Under the pieces are notes generated by a model. That model worked only from the letters and a program-made list of their open reading frames with translations, had not been told where the DNA came from and searched no databases. Shown here piece by piece: positions 1 to 8,600 of a DNA stretch of 30,896 bases. Source of the stretch: a virus; the IMG/VR virus record IMGVR_UViG_3300010392_000061, positions 1 through 30,896 of that record; one strand, written 5' to 3'. The position numbers and the translations under genes are program-made. Positions within the stretch are counted from its first letter, which is position 1. Each line of letters starts with the position of its first letter.

Positions 1-2
1 CA

Positions 3-116
3 TGTATGGAAATTTCCGTTGTTTCCCTTAACGAAGAAACTAACATTGCCGATGTTGACATCCCACAGCGTAATGCTAATTGGGGATGGGACATGGCTTA
101 CGTAATGGAGGCATAA
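3..116 (+). CDS. 3' end of a truncated unknown gene
   Basis: The reading frame is open from the left edge to a TAA at 114-116 and encodes 37 residues ending in WGWDMAYVMEA. The true start lies outside the window. The short acidic, Trp-containing tail does not let me assign a family. Its last codons contain the GGAGG ribosome-binding sequence (107-111) used by the next gene, so the two are probably translated in sequence. The next ORF continues in the same frame directly after this stop codon. Confidence 0.5.
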   Translation, partial: CMEISVVSLNEETNIADVDIPQRNANWGWDMAYVMEA

Positions 117-305
117 ATTCAAACTTACGTTACTGTAATTTACAAAAAAGTGCCAAATACAGGCTATACAAAGTTAGTGGGCGTTTACTCTACTAAAGAG
201 CTCGCTGATGAAGCAGGTATAAAAGCTGTTGAGAAAAAAGGTGATAGCTTTTGGTATACTGTAACCAACAAACGACTTGACCATTACGAGGATTCTCTTG
301 TATGA
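117..305 (+). CDS. small conserved-type phage protein, apparent ATT start
   Basis: This 62-residue protein (begins with codons for IQTYVTVIYKK, ends HYEDSLV) has no ATG in frame. An ATT at 117 directly follows the previous gene's TAA and sits 5 bases after a perfect GGAGG (107-111), which makes it the best start; the only other candidate, GTG at 150, has no Shine-Dalgarno sequence. The frame is the same as the upstream gene, so stop-codon readthrough or an ATG-to-ATT change are alternatives. The composition (a beta-rich start, then a helix with ADEAGIKAVEKKG) looks like a folded small protein. I do not recognise its function. Confidence 0.6.
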   Translation: MQTYVTVIYKKVPNTGYTKLVGVYSTKELADEAGIKAVEKKGDSFWYTVTNKRLDHYEDSLV

Positions 306-352
306 TGATAACCCCTGAATTTCTTCAAGCTCTTGCTGCTGAACCAGTGTAG
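302..352 (+). CDS. possible 16-residue mini-ORF coupled to the gene before it
   Basis: An ATG at 302 overlaps the preceding stop in an ATGA arrangement and has a GAGGA at 288-292, nine bases upstream. It would give MMITPEFLQALAAEPV and stop at TAG 350-352, ten bases before the UV endonuclease. It may be a real microprotein, a leader that couples translation to the next gene, or a chance ORF. Length alone makes it uncertain. Confidence 0.27.
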   Translation: MMITPEFLQALAAEPV

Positions 353-361
353 TATATAATT

Positions 362-1387
362 ATGTTTACAAATGACACACAACGTATCGGCTTCGCATGT
401 AAGTACATGCACTCCGATCAATCGCTTAAGAAGAAAGAGCTTGAAGAAATTCAGCGTCCTTTCAATACCAAGTCTACAACTGTTGCGTGGCTTAATCGGC
501 AGACTCGCGAAGTAGCTGAACAGCGTCTGTGGGACATTATGGTCCACAACATTCAATCCTATTACAACTTGATCGAGTATGTAGGTAAACGTGAGCCTGT
601 GTATCGCATGGTACGCCTCGGCAGTGATTGCTTGCCTGTGTACACGCAAGATGATTGGCGCTACTACTGGCAGAAGCCCGACGTGGTTGCCTACTGTGAG
701 CGTGAGTTTGCTAAGGTAGGCGAACTTGCTCGCAAGCTTGATGTACGCTTGTCTATGCATCCCGGTCAGTTTACCGTGCTTGCTAGTGACAATCCCGACA
801 TTGTTGATCGCAGCATTGACGAGTTTGAATATCACATCAACATGGCACGTTGGATGGGATATGGCACACAGTGGCAAGACTTCAAGTGTAACGTACACAT
901 CTCCGGTCGACAAGGTCCCGAAGGTATTATCAAAGCACTGTTTCGACTGTCGCCCGAAGCTCGTAACTGTATTACTATCGAGAACGACGAGAACTCTTGG
1001 GGCCTTGATGCTTCGCTAGAACTTGAGAAACATGTTGCGCTGGTTCTTGACATACATCATTTCTGGGTGCGTGAAGGTTACTATCTACAAGCAGACAGCG
1101 ACGAGTTTAAACGTGTCGTTGACAGCTGGCGTGGTGTACGCCCTGCTATTCACTACTCGTACAGTCGCAATGAGCATTTGCCCGAGAGCTTTGCGCATGA
1201 CACGTTGCCTGTAATGAGTACGCTGCTTGAAGCAGGACACAAGAAGCAGAAGCTTCGTGCGCACAGTGACTTCTATCCTAACCGTGCTGCTAATGAGTAT
1301 GCGTTGTCGTTCCTCGAGCAAGCGGACATCATGTCAGAATCCAAATGTAAAAACTTAGCTGTTGAAGACTTGGTTAGTCTGATGTAG
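362..1387 (+). CDS. uvsE: UV-damage endonuclease (UvdE/UvsE family)
   Basis: The 341-residue protein matches the UVDE TIM-barrel family, which nicks DNA 5' of UV photoproducts to start excision repair. Visible family features are the N-terminal RIGFACKY (8-15), LSMHPGQFTVLAS with the metal-ligand His133 (130-142), DEFEYHINMA (153-162), ITIENDE (204-210), LVLDIHHFW (227-235), AIHYSYSR (262-269) and AHSDFY (300-305). Its length is normal for the family. There is no clear Shine-Dalgarno before ATG 362, which lies just after an AT-rich TATATAAT stretch. Its last 14 bases overlap the end of a convergent minus-strand gene. Such repair genes are common in marine T4-like phages and would protect phage DNA in sunlit water. 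Confidence 0.9.
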   Translation: MFTNDTQRIGFACKYMHSDQSLKKKELEEIQRPFNTKSTTVAWLNRQTREVAEQRLWDIMVHNIQSYYNLIEYVGKREPVYRMVRLGSDCLPVYTQDDWRYYWQKPDVVAYCEREFAKVGELARKLDVRLSMHPGQFTVLASDNPDIVDRSIDEFEYHINMARWMGYGTQWQDFKCNVHISGRQGPEGIIKALFRLSPEARNCITIENDENSWGLDASLELEKHVALVLDIHHFWVREGYYLQADSDEFKRVVDSWRGVRPAIHYSYSRNEHLPESFAHDTLPVMSTLLEAGHKKQKLRAHSDFYPNRAANEYALSFLEQADIMSESKCKNLAVEDLVSLM

Positions 1388-1928
1388 CTTCTGCTGCTGC
1401 TGCGTCTTCGGCTTCCATAGCTTCAAGTAAGCATGTTTCGAATATCCAAATTGCCATTAGGTAGGACGGCATTGGCTTTGATGATGGATTGTCCATCATC
1501 CAGTATGTTTGATACTTGTACGCATCTAGCTCTGCGGCGATTGAACAGTTGTAGCTAACATCGTTAATATACTGTAGGTAATGAACTAACTCGTGTACTA
1601 CTACATCAATATGCTCGTTACTAGTCCAGTCGAAATCGTCGAGTAAAAAAATGGTACCTTCGCCTTCACTTCGAAATATGCCGTCAATTGATACTAAATC
1701 TTCTTGATTTTGTATCCAATTATCTAGCCCGTAAAAATAAGCGCCTAATTGATCTTGCGTGGCATAAACAACAGCAGGCAGTGGCTCGCCATTGTATTCA
1801 AACATCAGCGAGTCTTCAGCAAGCCATTCTATATGCTCGAGCATAATTCTTTCTTCGGTTTCTCTGTCTACTGCGCCTGCAACGCTGGCAACAAGTAATG
1901 ACAAACTAGCAACAAAAATTTTAAACAT
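1374..1928 (-). CDS. secreted HExxH zinc-metallopeptidase-like protein
   Basis: Starting at the ATG on 1928-1926 gives 184 residues beginning MFKIFVASLSLLVASVAGAV, a typical Sec signal peptide (basic n-region, hydrophobic core, AGA-like cleavage site). A longer upstream start at 2042 exists but would bury the signal peptide and overlap the divergent gene. The mature part has VVVHELVHYLQY, an HExxH zinc site, followed by a Cys and AAELDAYKYQ, which could supply the third ligand (Glu); this resembles small DUF6647-type proteins. The C-terminus is Ala/Glu-rich. It is one of only two minus-strand genes here, converges with and overlaps the UV endonuclease by 14 bases, and diverges from the coiled-coil gene at 1978. 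No Shine-Dalgarno is evident. A role in envelope or exported-protein cleavage is inference. Confidence 0.72.
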   Translation of the reverse strand: MFKIFVASLSLLVASVAGAVDRETEERIMLEHIEWLAEDSLMFEYNGEPLPAVVYATQDQLGAYFYGLDNWIQNQEDLVSIDGIFRSEGEGTIFLLDDFDWTSNEHIDVVVHELVHYLQYINDVSYNCSIAAELDAYKYQTYWMMDNPSSKPMPSYLMAIWIFETCLLEAMEAEDAAAAEATSD

Positions 1929-1957
1929 ACTGTATATATACAGAATAAATACAGTAT
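1927..1957. promoter_or_regulatory. operator-like dyad array between divergent genes
   Basis: This short divergent spacer holds a perfect 14-base palindrome CTGTATATATACAG (1930-1943) and a 9-base inverted repeat ATACTGTAT (1927-1935) / ATACAGTAT (1949-1957). Together they give three CTGTAT-type half sites. A late promoter box (1944-1951) sits between the second and third half sites. A DNA-binding regulator acting on both genes would fit, but no such protein is identified here. Confidence 0.5.
1944..1951 (+). promoter_or_regulatory. T4-type late promoter box
   Basis: AATAAATA matches the NATAAATA late promoter consensus of T4-like marine phages (T4 itself: TATAAATA). It lies 27 bases before the ATG at 1978 and is followed by CAGTA, as is the box at 2241. 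It probably drives the coiled-coil protein and the Fe-S carrier. Confidence 0.6.
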
Positions 1958-1977
1958 CAAACGAAAAAGGATTCGAA

Positions 1978-2274
1978 ATGAATAGCCAATTCCTACGACA
2001 GATGTACAGCACTACGTCTAGCTCTGTTAGTAAAAACCCCAACAGAGTTATGGGCGGGCTTCGTGCGCACGGTCTTAACAGTCATACAGTTATCGCAGAA
2101 GACGGTAGCGAGCAGTCTGTTCCGTCGCAGCGCTACGTAGAAACACTAGAACAAAAAGTTACAGAGCTTAACGCAACTGTTTCTAATTTAGAAAAGCAAA
2201 TACAAAAATTAAACCGCACGGTTAACAATCAACAGAATCAAATAAATACAGTAACGAGGAATTTAACACAATGA
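1978..2274 (+). CDS. small coiled-coil phage protein
   Basis: The frame is open from 1792, but ATG 1978 is the likely start because AAAGGA (about 1965-1970) precedes it and the late box at 1944 lies upstream; this gives 98 residues starting MNSQFLRQMYSTTSSSV. Residues about 55-95 are rich in heptad-spaced hydrophobics with many Gln/Asn (ETLEQKVTELNATVSNLEKQ and onward), a coiled coil that would form oligomers. The N-terminus is Ser/Asn-rich and flexible. The gene ends with an ATGA overlap to the Fe-S carrier. Late promoter and location suggest a virion or assembly role, but no family is recognised. Confidence 0.75.
   Translation: MNSQFLRQMYSTTSSSVSKNPNRVMGGLRAHGLNSHTVIAEDGSEQSVPSQRYVETLEQKVTELNATVSNLEKQIQKLNRTVNNQQNQINTVTRNLTQ
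2241..2248 (+). promoter_or_regulatory. T4-type late promoter box inside the 3' end of the coiled-coil gene
   Basis: AATAAATA here is followed by CAGTA, so 13 bases are identical to the box at 1944-1956. It lies 23 bases before the Fe-S carrier ATG (2271) and just ahead of its GAGGA ribosome-binding site. It could give the Fe-S carrier and the giant fibre gene their own late transcript. Confidence 0.45.
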
Positions 2275-2612
2275 CCATCTTGTCTTTAACAGACAACGCA
2301 AAGAAAAAAATCGATGAACTAAGTTCGAGCAACACGGCTGTGAGTCTTAGTATTAAAGGTGGCGGTTGTGCTGGTTTTGAGTATAAATGGGATGTGATTG
2401 ACAATAATCAGATCGAAGCAGGTAGTGAAGTTGTTGAGGCTAATACTGGGAAACTAGTAGTAGATCCTACAAGCATTATGTTTTTAGTAGGAACTGAAAT
2501 AGACTACGAAACTGTTGCGTTCGGTCAGATGTTTAAAATTATTAACCCTAACGCAAAAGCAGCGTGCGGATGCGGCACTAGTGTAGATTTCGACTTAGAA
2601 GCAATGAATTAA
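2271..2612 (+). CDS. A-type iron-sulfur carrier (IscA/ErpA/HesB family)
   Basis: The 113-residue protein has the whole family pattern: GGGCAGFEY with Cys33 and the C-terminal ACGCGTSV with Cys99 and Cys101, that is C-x65-C-G-C. Length and the FxxNPNAKAACGCGxSF-like ending are typical. A-type carriers accept Fe-S clusters from the assembly scaffold and pass them to target apoproteins in the cytoplasm. It is translationally coupled to the coiled-coil gene (ATGA at 2271-2274) and followed 12 bases later by the giant fibre gene, so it sits in a late structural operon. The target is unknown; the phage 7Fe ferredoxin at 20013 is one candidate. No Isc or Suf scaffold is encoded here. Confidence 0.92.
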   Translation: MTILSLTDNAKKKIDELSSSNTAVSLSIKGGGCAGFEYKWDVIDNNQIEAGSEVVEANTGKLVVDPTSIMFLVGTEIDYETVAFGQMFKIINPNAKAACGCGTSVDFDLEAMN

Positions 2613-2624
2613 TCGGAGACAAAC

Positions 2625-5600
2625 ATGTCAAGACAAGTAGTAGACATCGGTATTGAAGGCAACGACGGTACTGGCGATAGCATTAGAGAAAGTTTTCGTA
2701 AGAGTAACGAAAACTTCCAAGAGCTTTACGCAGTATTTGGATTAGGTGGCCAGATTAGCATCACTAATATGAGTGATGTTCCTGATACTCTAGAAGCAAA
2801 TAAGATTCTTATAGTTAACAGTGCAGGCACTGCTGTTACGCTTTCGGAGTTTGCTTCAGATAATGCGCTAGACAGTAATGACGCAAATACTGTTCAAATC
2901 GACACACTGAGTATACCAGGTAAGATTATCTTAACTACTACATTTGGTCAGTTAGAAGACGATGCTGTTGCTCCTACGCTAGGCAACCACCTTAACGCAA
3001 ACGGCTTTGCTATAGGCGGAGTTGAAATAAGCGACGCTGCTGCTGATGCGCTTAACGCACTACCTGGTAACAGCACTACTTACACTGCCGACGACTTAGT
3101 TGCTCCTAGAAAGTATCTTGACCAACGTTATGCTCCGTACGAAGGTGCGCATAGAATTAGCACAACAGAACCAAGCGCTAGTGATCATGCATTAACTGTT
3201 ACGCAATACCAAAACAATAATGCGTACATCGCAAGCCACGGTATTACTAGCCAGCAAAACGGCTTGCCGTTTGTGTTCGACGTTACGTTTACAGCGCCTA
3301 CTAACCTAGTAGACGGTACTACATACTATATACGCTACGTTAACGATAACGAGCTTGCGTTATTTGCTGCAGAAGCAGACGCAAAGTCACTAAGCGCAAC
3401 TGCGCTAAACAACAAGATTCTAATTGGTAACACCGCTGTTGCTAGTGAAGATTCTCACACACTTACTGATGCTGCTTATGACTCTAGCTTAGCCGGCAAC
3501 TGGTTAAACAATCAAGTGCTGCCACGTGATGCGGTTGTAAGACGTCAAGGCGACACTATGACTGGTGCGCTATATCTAAATGATCACCCAGGCGAACTTG
3601 CTGGTTCTGGTACTCCTAACGGTACAGCAGACTTACAAGCTGCTAGCAAGTTCTACGTTGACAACAAAGCTACATCAAGTAGCAGTATAATCTACGTTAG
3701 TCCACTAGGCGATGACCTACAGACTAATACCCCTGCCGGCAAGGAAGGCTCTAGCTTGTCTTACGCATTTAAGACACTAGGCGCTGCTGCTGAACATGCT
3801 AGTGAGCTTGTAAGCAACGCACAAGAAACAACTGGTCCGTACGTACAAACACTAACGCACACTAACTTTACGGTTAACAGCACAGTAAGTTCTGCTAGCG
3901 TAGCAACTGCGCAGGCACCGAACACTGACGATAAAATCAAAGACAACAAAGAATACCTAGTTGAAGAACTTAAAGGCTTTGTTCAGTTTACATACCCTAG
4001 CTACTCGTTCGACGAAAGACAGTTTGACCGAGATTACGGTGACTTAATTGAAAGCTTCCGCTTCGACCTTAACCGTGGCACAAACGCAAACACCCTTACC
4101 AAGCGTTTTGCTCAAAAGTTCTATAGTGAAGTAAACAGCCGTGTTAACATCAAGCAGCACTTAACTGAAAACAATGCTGCTGTTGATAAGCTGTACGATA
4201 TTATCAACGACAGTATTTTTGAAAACCGCGGTTTCCAAGAAAAGACAGTTTCTAGCATTACAAAGAAAAGTAGTAATGTTGCTGCTGTTGTAACCACTAC
4301 TACTGCCCACGGGCTAGTCGACGGCAACATTGTTAAGTTTACCAACGTAGCAGGCATGACTGAAATCAACAATCAGTTTGCTTATGCGAAGTCAGTAACT
4401 TCGACAACATTTGAGCTTTACGCAGACAGCGCACTAACTACGCTGTTTGACAACAGCGCATACACTGACTTTACCAACGACGGTAATGCTAGATCTGCGC
4501 TGCGCTATCAGCAGTACTACCAGCAAGACACAACTGGCGCTAATGTAAACAGCACAGAAACAACTGTAGCAACGTCCTTACAAACACTAAAGGACCTTGT
4601 AAAGAACGTTTGGGAAAACGGCGCTGATGTAGCACAGGAAATTGTACACGGTGAAAAATACAAGATTGTACTTGTAAACAGCGGTGGACAACTTGACCAA
4701 ACTGATTCCGATAATGTTGACGCTTTGCCAAGTAAACTATTACGTGGTAAGACAAGCGGCGCTATTGGACAAATTACAAGCTTTGAAAACGACGCAACAC
4801 CGGGCTTTACTGACTTCTTCGTTAATATGCTATCTCCGCTAGACTTTATTGTAGGCGAGGAAGTTGAATACGGTTACAAGACTGTTACTAAGCAGGTAAC
4901 CATACAAGTCGAAGGCGGCGTATTTGAAGAAGACTTCCCAATTAAGATTCCAGCAAACACCAGTGTAATTGGTAGCGAGTTCCGTAGAACTGTGATCAAG
5001 CCACATAACGGTGTTTCTCAAAGTTCGCACGCTAGCACATACTTCTACAGAGATAATGAGTTCGACGGGCTTACTGTTGCTACAGAAGGTGTCGCAGTTA
5101 ACGATCAGCAAGGTAACGAAAAAGGTAAAGTAGGACGTCACTACTTATATCGTGCTGATAGAGCAAAGAATGTTGGCTCTGTAATTGCTAACACAGGTAG
5201 CTACACAACAGCAGCGAACATTCTACTAGAAAACAAAGAATACATTGTTGAAGAATCACTACGCTTCTTAGATACAAACTACAATAGCGTTACATATGAT
5301 GCTGAATCTTACAGAACAGACTTTAGAGCACTTGTTGATGCGCTTGCTGATGATTTACGTGACGGCGGCGATGCGCACAGTCTTGTAGTTCAAGGTTCTT
5401 ACCACGAAGTAGGTAACACTGATTACCTAAGCCGCTTTGGTGATAGTTCTACTGAAGTAGCAGTCGAAGCTACTATTGATAACGTGGCTGTATTAGCCAG
5501 CAACTTACTAAGTGCTACTGCTCCTGTTTACACAGACAGCAGCTACACAGCAGGCAACAGCGCAGTAACAAACATTGTATCACCGAACCTAAGCTTAGGC

Positions 5601-8600
5601 AGTGGAGAAAGTGGTACTGCTGCTATTGTAACAGCATTAACTGACAAGATTAACTTTGTATTCAGCATTGATTACAACCCACCACTACGCAACTGTGACA
5701 TTGATGCGTTCTTGCTAAACGATGCGTCTACTGTAGAAAACATCACAGTACAAGGACACAAGTCGTTTGCTATGGTTCTTGATCCAACCGGACAAGTACT
5801 AACTAAAGCACCATACATTGCTAACAGCTCTAGCTTAACGCAAAGCACAAACACTAAACTATTTGCCGGCGGTGTATTTGCTGATGCTTACACAGGCAAC
5901 ATTCCAGTTAAGATCAGAGGTAACTCAGGTACATTCGACGACGGAGCACGTGGCACTGTTAGTCTTAACGCATTTACTCTTTGGGTCGAAAGCGAAGACG
6001 TAGATGTTATCGGCGATAGCACAGGCCTAAGCACGCAAGGTCTAAAGCTAAAAGAGCCCCAAGTTCCTGCGGTGTTTTACACAGGTGGTGTGCGTTATCA
6101 AGTTAACGCTATTAGTAATTACGATCAAGACCTTGGTCGCTGTATTGTTTATTTAGATGCTAGTGCTAACGGTGGAACAGGATACACAGGCTCTGTTGAC
6201 GTTGACACTTACATTCAAAGCGGCGGTAGTCGTAGTGTTGAAATCAGTAACTTTGCTCAAAGCAACGATTTAGCATACGGTATTGCCGGTTCTAACGGCG
6301 CACAAATTACTGCTAATAGCATTGAAAGTACTTACACCCAAGCTGCGTTTTACGCTGCTGACGGTACTGACATTAAAGTTTCTAACTCTACAGTAAACTT
6401 TGGTAAGTTTGGTCTTGTAGCAGACGGTGCTGATCCAAACGAAATTCCAGATGATGTAGATCTAATTGGTAACTCTACACAAGCTGCCAAGGCTTACGTT
6501 GATGCTAGCTACACTGGTAACTTAAACGATGGCGCTATTGCTGTATATGACTGCGCTGTAGCACCAATGAAGGATAGTATTATAACTATTGATCACGGTA
6601 CAGCAGGTACACTTAACTATCGTGTTACAAGTGTAACTGATATTACTGCGGCAAGTCCTACGCCAGCGCCGTCGCCAACTGTACTAAACGCTAATGTTTA
6701 CCAACTACAGTTTGTTGCTGAGAATTCATCCACTACTGACTTCTATAGTACACTACAAGAAGCTGTTACTGATGATACTATTGTTGAAATTAGAAGCGGC
6801 AAGCAATTCCTTTACGACAACGTAGCAGCAGCAGGCTCACTTAACCCAAGACCAAACACAACTGTAACTTACGACGAGTCCGCAGACGTTGGTTATAAAG
6901 CAACTGCATTTGCTACTACTGACAACTACGGAAGCGCTCTAGCTGCTAACCGTGTACGAGCAACGTTTGATACTGACTACAAGTACATCGAACTTACTCC
7001 TAACACTACGCATAACGGTGGCGGATTCGGTAGCACTGCTAATGATACAAAACTAGCAATCGAAGTACTAACCGGCGGCGCTGCTCCGTTCTTAGACAGC
7101 ACAAGAATCGTTGGCAAGGTATTTGCGCACGCAGGTAAGAGTCATTACATCACAACTTACAAGAATGTAACTACGCTAGAAATGGCAAGTGCTGTTTCGT
7201 TTACTGCTGGTGATACTGTAACACAAGATGTTACGGGTGCTACTGGTACAGCACTAAAGACTGTATCAAGCGGTACAACTGTACACGTCTATGACGTGAC
7301 TGGCACGTTTAACACAACTAACACTATTTCCAGTGTTGTTCCGACTACAGTTAGTGTAAACAACTTTGCTTATATTGAATTCAACATAAGCGACGCAAGT
7401 GTAAGTGGATCTAACATTAACCCATCACCGCAGGCTGCTGGTTTAAACACTGCGATTACAACTACAAGAAAACTGTTCGCAGGTGTTCCAACTGGTGCTG
7501 ACGCAAGCGTAGTTGAAAACACAGCAATTATCCGTTCTACAAATACAGTATTTAAGAATGTAGGCGCAGGTTCGTTTAACGAAACCAACTATCCAAACGA
7601 TATTCTTGGCGATCCTGAGAATACACAAGATCCTACAACATTTACTGATTCCCCAGCTGCTTCTACTGCTGAAGTTTGGGAGCGTGGTCAAGGTAGAGTG
7701 TTCTGGACAAGTACTGACCAGTTTGGTGTATTCCGTGTAGGTCAATTCTTTAACGTAGACCAAGCAACTGGTGACACTACTATTGAAGGTGGTGTTGGTA
7801 TTTCCAATGCGGTGAGCCTTGGATTTTCCGCTGGTACAACAGTTAACGAATTCTCAACTGATACAAGTATGACCGGTGTTTCCGATAGTGCTGTACCGAC
7901 CGAGAAAGCTGTTAAGACATACATTGACCGACGTTTACACCTAGACGAATCCGGATCGGTGATTGCCGGCGGCGATAAGATCGGTCCAGGTTACCTCGAC
8001 CTTGAAGGTAACGCTACGATGGCTGGCGACCTTAACATGGGTAGCAGTTTCCGTATTACTAACCTTACTACAAACAGCGGCGTAACTACCGACGCTGCTA
8101 ACGTAGCATACGTTAACTCTAAAGTAGCTGAGTTTGATAGCATTAGCGAACTAGCTGATACTAGTATTAGTTCAGCTGCTACAAGCGACTTCCTGGTGTA
8201 CAACGGCAGTGCTTGGGAAGATGCTGCTGTTACAGGCGACGTAACACTTACACGCACAGGCGCTAACGCTGTTACAAGTGCTATTACAGCAGGCGCTATT
8301 GTTAACAACGACGTAAACGCTAGTGCTGCTATTGCGCAAAGCAAACTTGCTCTTGATGATGCTACTACAAGCGCTAAAGGTATTGCTAGTTTTGCTAGCG
8401 CACACTTTACAGTAACGTCAGGTGCTGTTGATATTGCTGCTAACAGCATAGCTAAGGCAGACATTGAACAAATTGCTACAAGCACTGTACTTGGCAGAAC
8501 GACTGCTGGTACAGGTAATGTAGAAGAGATTGCCATTAGCAGTCTAATTAGCGCAGGCGGTGCTGTTGTAGATGCAGACTTTACAGCAGACAACACTGGT

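Noticed and set aside
333-360. TTGCTG and TATAAT 16 bases apart just before uvsE
   Set aside because: The -10 would end two bases before the ATG, putting the start point inside the gene. The -35 match is poor. Not listed as a promoter.
284-913. 209-residue minus-strand ORF opposite uvsE
   Set aside because: It is antisense to conserved UVDE motifs and shows no recognisable protein pattern or start signal.
1377-1420. Possible terminator between convergent uvsE and the peptidase gene
   Set aside because: GCTGCTGCTGC-type repeats encode the Ala-rich C-terminus and form no hairpin followed by a U-tract. No clear intrinsic terminator was found anywhere in the window.
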